A stretch of DNA of 10,907 nucleotides from Glaciecola sp034112105 (GTDB lineage Bacteria > Pseudomonadota > Gammaproteobacteria > Enterobacterales > Alteromonadaceae), in the NCBI GenBank assembly GCA_034112105.1, contig JAWUVZ010000144.1, positions 1 to 10,907 on the forward strand, written 5' to 3'. Position numbers and translations under genes: made by a program. Positions 1 to 6,132 of the stretch are shown here, in pieces; the stretch's first letter is position 1; every line of letters begins with the position of its first letter. Under the pieces are notes generated by a model that was not told the origin of the DNA, made no database searches, and saw nothing but the letters and a program-made list of their open reading frames with translations.

Positions 1-533
1 ATGACTCATTAGCTACCTACCGTCGCCTTGTTGAACTGCAGTCGCCAGCTAGCGATCTCTTTATATGCGAAACAATGTCATCTATAACCGAGGCAAGTGC
101 AGCCTGCACGGCTGCAATTGAAAGTGGCAAACCGGTATGGCTTGCATTCACGGTCAGTGACGACCATCCTGAGCAATTACGCAGTGGGGAATCGTTAAAA
201 GATGCCTTGCTGGCGCTTGCGTCTTTGAATACTCAAGCTACATTATTAAATTGCAGTCAACCAGAAGCAATAAGTGAATGCTGGTCGTTATTGAGTAAGC
301 AAAATGGGCTGTTTGGTGCTTATGCTAATGGCTTTGTATCTGTAGAGTCATTGTATCCTGGAGACACTGTAGAGACCCTTGAAATGCGCCAAGATTTGAG
401 CCCCGAGCAGTATGCGGAACATGCCATGAGTTGGGTCAGAAATGGTGCATCGATTATTGGTGGCTGTTGTGAAATTGGACCGCAACATATTAAAGTGCTG
501 CACAGCAGATTATGTAGCGAAGGATTTATTTAG
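1..533 (+). CDS. Homocysteine S-methyltransferase, C-terminal part (5' end outside window)
   Basis: The frame is open from base 3 without a stop, so the first ATG inside the window (base 75) is an internal Met and not the start. About 176 residues are visible. The family moves a methyl group from S-methylmethionine or a similar donor to homocysteine, giving methionine in the cytoplasm, and uses a zinc held by three cysteines. All three are visible: the Cys in LLNCS (codon at 252-254) and the Cys pair in the IIGGCCEIGP motif near the C-terminus. The LFICETMSSITEA stretch just before base 75 matches the conserved acidic strand that follows the barrel core. It ends normally with TAG and is followed at once by a hairpin terminator. 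MmuM-like is the nearest named enzyme, but the methyl donor cannot be told from this fragment, so no symbol is given. Family assignment is firm. Confidence 0.9.
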   Translation, partial: DSLATYRRLVELQSPASDLFICETMSSITEASAACTAAIESGKPVWLAFTVSDDHPEQLRSGESLKDALLALASLNTQATLLNCSQPEAISECWSLLSKQNGLFGAYANGFVSVESLYPGDTVETLEMRQDLSPEQYAEHAMSWVRNGASIIGGCCEIGPQHIKVLHSRLCSEGFI

Positions 534-540
534 GCATAAA

Positions 541-577
541 AAAGCCGCTTTATGGGGTCACTTCATAAAGCGGCTTT
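541..577. terminator. Bidirectional intrinsic terminator between convergent genes
   Basis: A perfect 14-bp stem, AAAGCCGCTTTATG (541-554) with its reverse complement at 564-577, closes a 9-nt loop. It lies between the plus-strand methyltransferase (stop at 533) and the minus-strand PEP-CTERM gene (stop at 597). On the minus strand the stem is followed by a run of six T; on the plus strand only a short TTT follows, so it should work best for the minus-strand gene. Confidence 0.88.
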
Positions 578-596
578 AAGTCCTGATAGATCTATA

Positions 597-1211
597 TTAC
601 GCGCGTTTATTTCTTTTTCTTGCTACGCCAATGCCTAGCAAACCTAAACCCAAAAGCGCTAAAGCACTTGGTTCAGGAATGTTCACACGAACATCATCAA
701 TGAAATTACCAGTAGTACCTGACAATGGTATTACTGATGTAAAAGTTAACGTTGCTTCATTGCTGGTGGCTTTAAAGCTTTTTGAGAAAATGCTCCATGA
801 ACCTTGAACGTGATCACTCAGTGTCCAGGTGTTACCGTCAACAGCCACAGAGAACGCTTCATTTCCGTTGCGAGCACGATAGGCAAAAAATACATCGTAG
901 GTTCTATTAACCATAGTAGAAAACGTCTGAGAAATACTCCATGCACCACTGTTTTGTCCGTGCGCATTTAGCTCAGCATGATATTTACCTTCGTAAGCAC
1001 TCGGAGTTCGATTAACCCAAAGCTCAATATTACTGCCATCCCAGCCGGGAACTTGAGAAGCAAGGTAGTAACTCCAACCGCTACCGCCACCTATTTGAGT
1101 GTTAGCATCTTCGAAGCCACCATTTAGAATTAAATTCGCATTGGCTGATGTTGATAGCAACAAACCCAGAATACTCGCACTAATTAATGTACTAAAAGAT
1201 TTCTTGTTCAT
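597..1211 (-). CDS. PEP-CTERM sorting domain secreted protein (DUF642-like beta-sandwich)
   Basis: This 204-aa protein has the full architecture of an exosortase substrate. A signal peptide (residues 1-25, basic start, hydrophobic core, cleavage expected after SANA) is followed by a beta-rich domain at about 26-176. The C-terminal anchor has PEP at 179-181, a hydrophobic helix at 182-196 and a basic tail (RKRNKR). By family knowledge it is exported by Sec, then cut and placed at the cell surface or in the matrix by an exosortase (EpsH/XrtA type), which is not in this window. The mature domain starts NLILNGGFE, a motif of DUF642/galactose-binding-like carbohydrate-associated domains; a sugar-binding role is inference. 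It is a lone gene. The ATG at 1211 has AAGGAAA about 7-9 nt upstream. The region upstream carries a sigma-54 promoter candidate and a large palindrome, listed separately. Confidence 0.9.
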   Translation of the reverse strand: MNKKSFSTLISASILGLLLSTSANANLILNGGFEDANTQIGGGSGWSYYLASQVPGWDGSNIELWVNRTPSAYEGKYHAELNAHGQNSGAWSISQTFSTMVNRTYDVFFAYRARNGNEAFSVAVDGNTWTLSDHVQGSWSIFSKSFKATSNEATLTFTSVIPLSGTTGNFIDDVRVNIPEPSALALLGLGLLGIGVARKRNKRA

Positions 1212-1266
1212 TATGTATTTTCCTTAATATAATAGAGGTAAAATCTGTATATTTAATAAGCAAATT

Positions 1267-1301
1267 GTATGTTTAATACACATATTGTGTATTAAACATA
1301 C
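1267..1301. repeat. Perfect 35-bp palindrome (16-bp arms) over the predicted transcription start of the PEP-CTERM gene
   Basis: The arm GTATGTTTAATACACA (1267-1282) is repeated exactly in inverted form at 1286-1301 around a 3-nt centre. A related direct copy, TGTATATTTAATA (1246-1258), lies exactly 20 bp from TGTATGTTTAATA (1266-1278), so three related elements start at 20-bp steps. No T-run follows on either strand, so it is not a terminator. It would cover about -7 to +28 relative to the start predicted from the sigma-54 site, suggesting an operator, or a 5'-end RNA hairpin in the leader. Its role is inference. Confidence 0.8.
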
Positions 1302-1304
1302 TAC

Positions 1305-1321
1305 AGCAATAATTACGCCAA
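1305..1321 (-). promoter_or_regulatory. Sigma-54 (-24/-12) promoter candidate for the PEP-CTERM gene
   Basis: Read on the minus strand the sequence is TGGCGT-AATTA-TTGCT, against the sigma-54 consensus TGGCAC-N5-TTGCW. The invariant GG (1319-1318) and GC (1307-1306) are exactly 10 nt apart. Only the two variable positions at the end of the -24 box differ. The predicted start is near 1294, giving an 83-nt leader before the ATG at 1211. Family knowledge supports it: PEP-CTERM genes are known to be controlled by RpoN with the PrsK/PrsR sensor-regulator pair in floc-forming bacteria. Found by eye, so a chance match is possible. Confidence 0.6.
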
Positions 1322-1410
1322 TATTTTAAGTGTATGATAGCAGTGAAATAATTTAATTTTTAACTTTAGTTGAGTTGGCAGGTGTAAAGAATACCGACAC
1401 TAAAAACGGA

Positions 1411-1447
1411 TTATAGCGAGTATTGATTTACACATTACTCGTTATAA
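1411..1447. promoter_or_regulatory. 12-bp dyad: enhancer site for the sigma-54 promoter, or terminator of the MFS gene
   Basis: TTATAGCGAGTA (1411-1422) and TACTCGTTATAA (1436-1447) are inverted copies with one G-T mismatch, separated by 13 nt. Two readings fit. It sits about 117-153 bp upstream of the predicted sigma-54 start, the usual place for a bacterial enhancer-binding protein. It is also 56 nt past the stop of the minus-strand MFS gene, and on that strand it is followed after four bases by five T, as in a weak AT-rich terminator. The sequence alone does not decide. Confidence 0.5.
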
Positions 1448-1502
1448 AAAAGTGGCAAGTATTCATTATAGTCGAACATTCATAATACAAAAATTAACAT
1501 TG

Positions 1503-2804
1503 TTAGTTAACTTTGTTATCCACGTTATCTTCATTGCGACGCTCTTCTGGAATATCCAATACCTCTTCAGATTCGGGGTGCATGGGGAGTACATTTGGTG
1601 ATGTACGGACCATCGCAGCATATCGACTTTCATGGTCTTTTGGTATTTCAACGATGCGTGAGCGGATTAATTGCACTATTAGGATGAAACTGAATATCAC
1701 TAAGACGAATAGATAGTAGGCGGGTAGCGCGCTTACGCCCATATATTTTAGCGCAAATCCAGCAATAGCCGGACCAATAAAAGATCCTAAACCATAAATC
1801 ATTAATAGGCTACTGGAGCCAGCGACCAGATGGTCCTTATTAATTCGATCCACGAGGTGGACTACCGATATAGGATAAACAGCCAGTACAAGTCCACAAA
1901 AAATAGCCGAAAGCACAGTTATTAACCCACGTTGATCTGAAAAATATTTGGCACAAATTACCATCGATAATGCCAGGAGAGCGCCTAGTAAAAAAGTAAA
2001 CAGAATAACGCGTCGGCGATCCATGTAATCTGACCAACGACCGACTGGGTATTGAATCAACGCGCCGCCAAGAATTGAAAGCGAGATAAAAGCAGCTAGT
2101 TCGTGATTGGTGTAGCCCAATTCGCTCACAAATAATGGTGTTAATCCCCAAAATGGCCCCATAATTAAGCCCGATACTAAGCAGCCAGTTACGGCTACGG
2201 GCGCAGCATCAAAAACTTTTAGAATACTCATCGATGGCATATCGACGGCTACATGGGGTTGTTGTAAACGTGTCCAGGATATTGGCATAACTGCCGCCGT
2301 GATAAGAAAACTAGCGATGATAAAAAGCGTATAGCTAGTGGCATTGTCGACCAACAATAGTTGCTGTGAAGCGGCAACAGCGATTAAATTGATGAGGGTA
2401 TAGATGGAAAAAACGCGACTACGATATGTATCTTGCGTTTGACCATTTAGCCAACTTTCGACCACGGTATACACAACAAACATACCAAAACCGGTAAAAA
2501 ATCGAATAAACAACCATGTCACTGGTGATACGAAGAGAACGTAAGCTAAAACGCTGCAGCCAAGCAAGGCAGTGCAGAACGTAAAACAGCGAATATGACC
2601 CATGCGCTTTATCATATTAGAAGCAAGTAACGTTGCGACGAATGCGCCTAAAAAGTAGACAGACGTAAGTATACCTAAAAATTGCCCGGAGAAACCTTCT
2701 GAAACGCCGCGCAAAACCAACAGCGTAGTGAGTAAACTGTTGCCTAATAGCAACAAAAAAATAGCCAGAAAGAGGGCTAGGATAGACACAAGGATTGAAC
2801 GCAT
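1503..2804 (-). CDS. MFS transporter, YcaD-like
   Basis: This 433-aa, strongly hydrophobic protein should have 12 membrane helices in the inner membrane, in two six-helix halves. The loop between helices 2 and 3 is a degenerate motif A (SNMIKRMGHIRCF). The matching loop in the second half is clear (GRWSDYMDRRRV). The order of motifs, including VVESWLNG in helix 4-5 and MGPFWGLTPLF after the mid-loop, matches the YcaD branch of the major facilitator superfamily. Its substrates are not known. A hydrophilic, acidic tail of about 40 residues follows the last helix. I start at the ATG at 2804, where homologues begin (MRSILVSILALF, preceded by CGGAA); an in-frame GTG at 2837 would add 11 residues and cannot be excluded. 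It lies 111 nt downstream of the unknown conserved gene on the same strand, so co-transcription is possible. Confidence 0.87.
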   Translation of the reverse strand: MRSILVSILALFLAIFLLLLGNSLLTTLLVLRGVSEGFSGQFLGILTSVYFLGAFVATLLASNMIKRMGHIRCFTFCTALLGCSVLAYVLFVSPVTWLFIRFFTGFGMFVVYTVVESWLNGQTQDTYRSRVFSIYTLINLIAVAASQQLLLVDNATSYTLFIIASFLITAAVMPISWTRLQQPHVAVDMPSMSILKVFDAAPVAVTGCLVSGLIMGPFWGLTPLFVSELGYTNHELAAFISLSILGGALIQYPVGRWSDYMDRRRVILFTFLLGALLALSMVICAKYFSDQRGLITVLSAIFCGLVLAVYPISVVHLVDRINKDHLVAGSSSLLMIYGLGSFIGPAIAGFALKYMGVSALPAYYLFVLVIFSFILIVQLIRSRIVEIPKDHESRYAAMVRTSPNVLPMHPESEEVLDIPEERRNEDNVDNKVN

Positions 2805-2915
2805 AACGGTTCCGAAGATGCAGATAGTGCAAGACACGAGTATAACCTAAAGTCTACACAATCAACACCCATTGAATGGGCAATAACTAATATTCAAATA
2901 GAGAGTTATCGATTA

Positions 2916-4325
2916 TTATCTAAACCCAAAGAATTTATGGTTTATAATCTCATTGACGGCTTCTTCGGGAAGATAATTCTCCCAAGAACCTCGCCCTTTG
3001 GGGATCTGTTTTAATATGCTCCGAGAGAATATTTTAAATAATGCTTTATCACTGCATTCGATTCCGGAAATGAAACCGTTTTCGAGTAAATGGCGATATA
3101 AAAAGCGTAAGTGCTCGGGCACCTTTACATCGGTGAACTCACTAATTTCACCTTCTGAATTAAGCTCTGGATAAACAAATAAACGTGTGTGGTCAGGGAA
3201 TAGTTTACCAAACCCCTCTAAGATACCGCCTTCGACACCACGATAAAAATCTTCATCAAAAATTTGCTTGACGTTTATCATGCCCACCACGATGCCAATG
3301 TTAAGGTTAGTGTATTGGCGAAAGTATGCGCGCAGCGAAAAGTAGCGGGTGTAGTCTGAAACCATCACATGATAACCAAGTGAATTCAAAACTTGCACAC
3401 GCTGAATAATATCTTGCTCTGAAAAGTTAGCGTCATTACCTTTCGCATCGTTAAGTGAAATTTCAGCAATGGCAATGGAGTTCTCGGGTGTCACATTTTC
3501 AAGCTCATAGAAAGATTTTTTACCCTGTTCGATCATATCTATATTTAGCTTTGTCACTGGCCGGAAGGAGCCGCGGATCGTTAGCACATTTTTTTTGTAA
3601 AGTAATTCTGCGGGCACAGCGACTGAGCCATCTGGTTTCAACATTATGGCGCGTGTTTTCCAACTTCTAATCAAGTGAATATTTTTCATTCTATTATCGA
3701 GGTCCTCAAAATAGGGACCTTGAAAATCAATTGAATCGACTTCGATGCGGTTGCTTTTCATATTGTCGGTCAACGAGTCAATGATTTTTCTTGGATTTTC
3801 AAAATAGTAGAATGCAGCATATATAAGGTTAACGCCGATTACCCCTAATGCTTGTTGCTGGGCTTCTGCGTTATCGTCAGACATTCGAACATGTATGGTT
3901 ATTTCAGAGGCTTCAGCGCCGGGGTACATTTGAACTCTTATGCCACACCATGCATGACACTCATTATCTCCTTTAAAGCTTTTTGCAGCGACCGTGGCAG
4001 CGTATGCAAAATAGCGTGAGGACTTGGAACGAATATCACCAACTCGATCAACCACGAGTTTAAATTCTTGCTCCATCATTGCTTGGACTCTAGACTTACT
4101 TACGTAGCGTCGGTCTTCTTGAACACCGTAAATAGCGTCAGAAAATTTCATATCATAGGCCGACATGGTTTTAGCAATAGTTCCTGCAGCGGCACCGGCC
4201 AGAAAAAATTGTCTCGCCACTTCCTGGCCTGCGCCAATCTCGACGATGGTACCATATTTTTTTTCGTCTAAATTGATGCGTAATGCTTTTTGGCTCGTGC
4301 TGCGCGCGCTGACTTGTTTATCCAT
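2916..4325 (-). CDS. Conserved protein of unknown function, 469 aa
   Basis: I recognise the family as a widespread bacterial protein but know no proven function. From memory, homologues carry conflicting labels such as nicotinate-nucleotide adenylyltransferase or TonB-dependent receptor. The sequence supports neither: there is no HxGH nucleotidyltransferase motif, no signal peptide and no beta-barrel pattern. It looks soluble and cytoplasmic. Well-defined stretches are YGTIVEIGAGQEVARQFF near the N-terminus, IAKTMSAYDMKFSDAIYG, NECHAWCGIR, RGSFRPVTKLNIDM in the middle, YRGVEGGILEGFGKLF and a closing FFGFR. I prefer the ATG at 4325, which has AGGAT about 7 nt upstream. The ATG at 4349 adds eight residues but lacks a ribosome site and lies only about 17 nt after the predicted start. 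It has its own sigma-70-like promoter and precedes the MFS gene by 111 nt. Full length, no sign of damage. Confidence 0.88.
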   Translation of the reverse strand: MDKQVSARSTSQKALRINLDEKKYGTIVEIGAGQEVARQFFLAGAAAGTIAKTMSAYDMKFSDAIYGVQEDRRYVSKSRVQAMMEQEFKLVVDRVGDIRSKSSRYFAYAATVAAKSFKGDNECHAWCGIRVQMYPGAEASEITIHVRMSDDNAEAQQQALGVIGVNLIYAAFYYFENPRKIIDSLTDNMKSNRIEVDSIDFQGPYFEDLDNRMKNIHLIRSWKTRAIMLKPDGSVAVPAELLYKKNVLTIRGSFRPVTKLNIDMIEQGKKSFYELENVTPENSIAIAEISLNDAKGNDANFSEQDIIQRVQVLNSLGYHVMVSDYTRYFSLRAYFRQYTNLNIGIVVGMINVKQIFDEDFYRGVEGGILEGFGKLFPDHTRLFVYPELNSEGEISEFTDVKVPEHLRFLYRHLLENGFISGIECSDKALFKIFSRSILKQIPKGRGSWENYLPEEAVNEIINHKFFGFR

Positions 4326-4372
4326 GATGATCCTAAAGTAATTAAGCATTATTGTTGTGTCGCTTGCTCTAG

Positions 4373-4401
4373 ATTATTTAGGGTTATGGCGATACTGTCA
4401 A
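4373..4401 (-). promoter_or_regulatory. Sigma-70 promoter for the 469-aa unknown gene
   Basis: On the minus strand there is a perfect -35 box TTGACA (4401-4396), a 17-nt spacer and a -10 box AATAAT (4378-4373, five of six matches). Transcription would start near 4366, about 41 nt before the ATG at 4325. The near-consensus boxes suggest steady, housekeeping-type expression. Confidence 0.7.
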
Positions 4402-4650
4402 CTTATTGAAAACAAGCGCTGTGATTTAAACTTTTTGGCGGGGTAAAAATAACAGCAATCAATGCAGTAGTTTCAATGACGAGCAAAGCTAGACGGTTTC
4501 TCTTGGCGACTGTCATTGTTCATCCTTGAACAAGTTATCTCAGAGCAATACGGTCATGACAGGTAAGTGTATAGGCTGGTTTTAAGGCGCTAATCGCCAA
4601 GGCAATGTGGTTTACTAACTTGTGATACTTATCAGCGACCTTCAACTCTA
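4402..4650. other. Non-coding stretch with two small inverted repeats
   Basis: No convincing gene is seen on either strand. Two dyads stand out. CAATGAC (4474-4480) is repeated inverted at 4512-4518. Next to it, TTGTTCA (4516-4522) and TGAACAA (4527-4533) form a 7-bp hairpin with a 4-nt loop. They could be an operator or part of a structured RNA leading into the small ORF downstream. This is weak evidence, and nothing else is recognisable in the stretch. Confidence 0.35.
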
Positions 4651-4803
4651 ATGGACGCGTTTATTTCGGTTGGATCACAGAATGAACGCAACGAAGTACA
4701 TACAGTTTCAGATATTAGAATGGGTAAACGTATGAAACCTAATGACGACAGTTACAACGAAAAAGATGTTATTGATAACCTAGGAGCCAAAGCATACAGA
4801 TAG
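4651..4803 (+). CDS. Possible small protein (50 aa) or small-RNA locus
   Basis: An ATG at 4651 opens a 50-codon frame ending in TAG at 4801-4803. The product would be hydrophilic and charged, with no signal peptide, membrane segment or motif I know. In-frame ATGs at 4720 and 4735 would give 27 and 22 residues. No good ribosome site precedes any of them. In favour of some transcript here, a strong 13-bp terminator hairpin follows within 25 nt of the stop on the same strand. Alternatives are a non-coding small RNA ending at that terminator, a decayed gene end, or a chance frame with the terminator serving only the minus-strand gene beyond it. Low confidence as a protein. Confidence 0.25.
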   Translation: MDAFISVGSQNERNEVHTVSDIRMGKRMKPNDDSYNEKDVIDNLGAKAYR

Positions 4804-4827
4804 TTAACACGTTTTGCTATTGTTTGC

Positions 4828-4863
4828 ACAAAACGACCGAGCAGTAAAAATCGGTCGTTTTGT
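4828..4863. terminator. Bidirectional intrinsic terminator
   Basis: ACAAAACGACCGA (4828-4840) pairs perfectly with 4851-4863 over 13 bp around a 10-nt loop. On the plus strand the stem ends in TTTTGTT, a usable U-rich tail; on the minus strand the tail is weaker. It is 38 nt past the stop of the minus-strand binding-protein-like gene (4901) and 25 nt past the possible small plus-strand ORF, so it can serve both sides. Confidence 0.82.
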
Positions 4864-4900
4864 TGCTAAAAAGATGATGCAGTAATATCGGCAAAACGAC

Positions 4901-5695
4901 TTACAATGTAGGGCAGAAATTCTTTAAGGAATCAGGTAAATATGGATTCGTTAGTCGAAACGTCAAGCGTGTTCTAAGAGCTAATCGGTCGATTAGGTTC
5001 GGATGATGTATTTCGAACAATGATCTATGCTTGCCATTGGACATTGCTTTTGTTAACCCGCTTTCAATTATACTGATCAGGTCGATTCTGCGAGGATGGA
5101 CGTAGAAAACCAATGGGAGTGGGTAGTAAATTAAGAGGTTATTCTCCAGTAATAATCCTGTTTCTGTGCCTCTAAATTCTTCAAAAATTGATTCTATTTC
5201 ATTGGCACCTAAAGCAACATAGTCAAATTCTTGATCCAACAAGCGAATAAAAAGGTCGTCTAAGGTGCCTTTCTCCAACACATTAAAACCATTATATCTA
5301 AACAAGTCAGCATCAGCCCAAGTAGCCGGAATACCTATGTTCATTTGTTGTAACTGTTGAACACTATCAAGGTCAGTGAAATGCTCAGCGTGTCGCTGGG
5401 GTATTACTAACAAACGGTGGCCCAAAACACCTCGGCAAACCGGTATCTCAATAATAGTCGCAGGCTTACCTAAAAATTTTTGATTGCCGGCGACACTGAC
5501 TAGTACGTCACAGCCGTTAGAGAAAATATTACCCTCATCTTCGGCATTCGGGTAGTCAGCTTCGTCAACTACAATGTCTGCGTCCATTACACCTGCTTCT
5601 TCCAAGCATAAAGAAAGCAGTTGCTTCTCGTAAGCCCGTCTAGTTGGAGATTTATTACCATTCCAAAAATGGACTTTTTTTTCTTGGATTATCAT
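4901..5695 (-). CDS. Substrate-binding-protein-like (type 2 periplasmic binding fold) without signal peptide
   Basis: The 264 residues follow the layout of family-3-like solute-binding proteins. Lobe 1 (about 1-95) includes DVLVSVAGNQKFLGK. The crossover IPVCRGVLGHRLLVIP leads to lobe 2 (about 110-185, MNIGIPATWADADLFRYNGF and the FDYVALGANEIESIFEEF helix). The chain then returns to lobe 1 (LLIYYPLPLVFYV). The C-terminal NPYLPDSL recalls orphan binding proteins of marine gammaproteobacteria. Such proteins normally start with a secretion signal. Here the chain begins MIIQEKKVHFWNG, already in the first beta strand, and an in-frame TAG lies four codons upstream, so no signal can be encoded in this frame. 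No transporter permease or ATPase lies nearby. It may work in the cytoplasm, be a truncated gene, or be mis-started by a frameshift. The ribosome site is weak. It is divergent from the PAS kinase, 437 bp away. Ligand unknown. Confidence 0.72.
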   Translation of the reverse strand: MIIQEKKVHFWNGNKSPTRRAYEKQLLSLCLEEAGVMDADIVVDEADYPNAEDEGNIFSNGCDVLVSVAGNQKFLGKPATIIEIPVCRGVLGHRLLVIPQRHAEHFTDLDSVQQLQQMNIGIPATWADADLFRYNGFNVLEKGTLDDLFIRLLDQEFDYVALGANEIESIFEEFRGTETGLLLENNLLIYYPLPLVFYVHPRRIDLISIIESGLTKAMSNGKHRSLFEIHHPNLIDRLALRTRLTFRLTNPYLPDSLKNFCPTL

Positions 5696-6132
5696 TATTT
5701 TAGCCTATCAACCAACTCTTACTGCGATTCATAGCAAGAAGCCAAGCATGTTCGTCTGCACATTTCTTGAGTTGCTATAGCAACGTATTTTCGCATAAAA
5801 ACGCAGTAAATATAATGCCAAAAGTTGTTGGATGCAGTTAACGTTGATTTATGCGCAGCCCCAACGCTGAATGTAACTAACAATTACCGGGCTATTTGTG
5901 TCTTAAATATTGAAAAATAAGGCAATAATGGTTATGAGTTGCCCGTAAAGTCAACATGGGACAGTATAATATTAACGTCTTTTTATGTCTAAAACGTTTG
6001 ATATTACTTAGCTATATAAATTAGACTAAAGTACAGTGTAATTAAATATTGTAATTTGTTCGTTTCATTTGATATTTACCAATGGTTTGAGCCTAGTAAT
6101 TTCTGTAGGTTACTATAAAAAAAGAGAACATA
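5696..6132. other. Divergent intergenic region (437 bp), AT-rich, regulatory
   Basis: No gene is seen. The region lies between the minus-strand binding-protein-like gene and the plus-strand kinase, so it should hold both promoters. A consensus -10 box TATAAT lies at 5965-5970 on the plus strand, but no good -35 box is at the right distance (TTGCCC at 5939-5944 leaves a 20-nt spacer), so an activator may be needed. It would give a leader of about 155 nt for the kinase gene. A perfect 14-bp palindrome is listed separately. I could not find a convincing promoter for the minus-strand gene. Confidence 0.45.
5771..5784. promoter_or_regulatory. Perfect 14-bp palindrome GTTGCTATAGCAAC, possible operator
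   Basis: The site is a perfect inverted repeat, 76 bp upstream of the minus-strand binding-protein-like gene. Its size and position fit binding by a dimeric regulator. I do not recognise it as the known site of any named factor, and no regulator gene is adjacent. Confidence 0.4.

Noticed and set aside
75..533. ATG at 75 as the true start of the methyltransferase
   Set aside because: The frame is open upstream to the window edge and encodes conserved family sequence (LFICET) before that Met.
1267..1301. The 35-bp palindrome as an intrinsic terminator
   Set aside because: The stem is AT-rich, there is no T-run on either side, and it sits in a promoter region rather than after a gene.
2869..2881. 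Small dyad CCCATTGAATGGG as a terminator between the unknown gene and the MFS gene
   Set aside because: At most 5-6 bp, with almost no loop and no T-tract on the minus strand.
2916..4325. Calling the 469-aa protein a nicotinate-nucleotide adenylyltransferase or TonB-dependent receptor
   Set aside because: It has no HxGH nucleotidyltransferase motif, no signal peptide, no TonB box and no barrel-like strand pattern.
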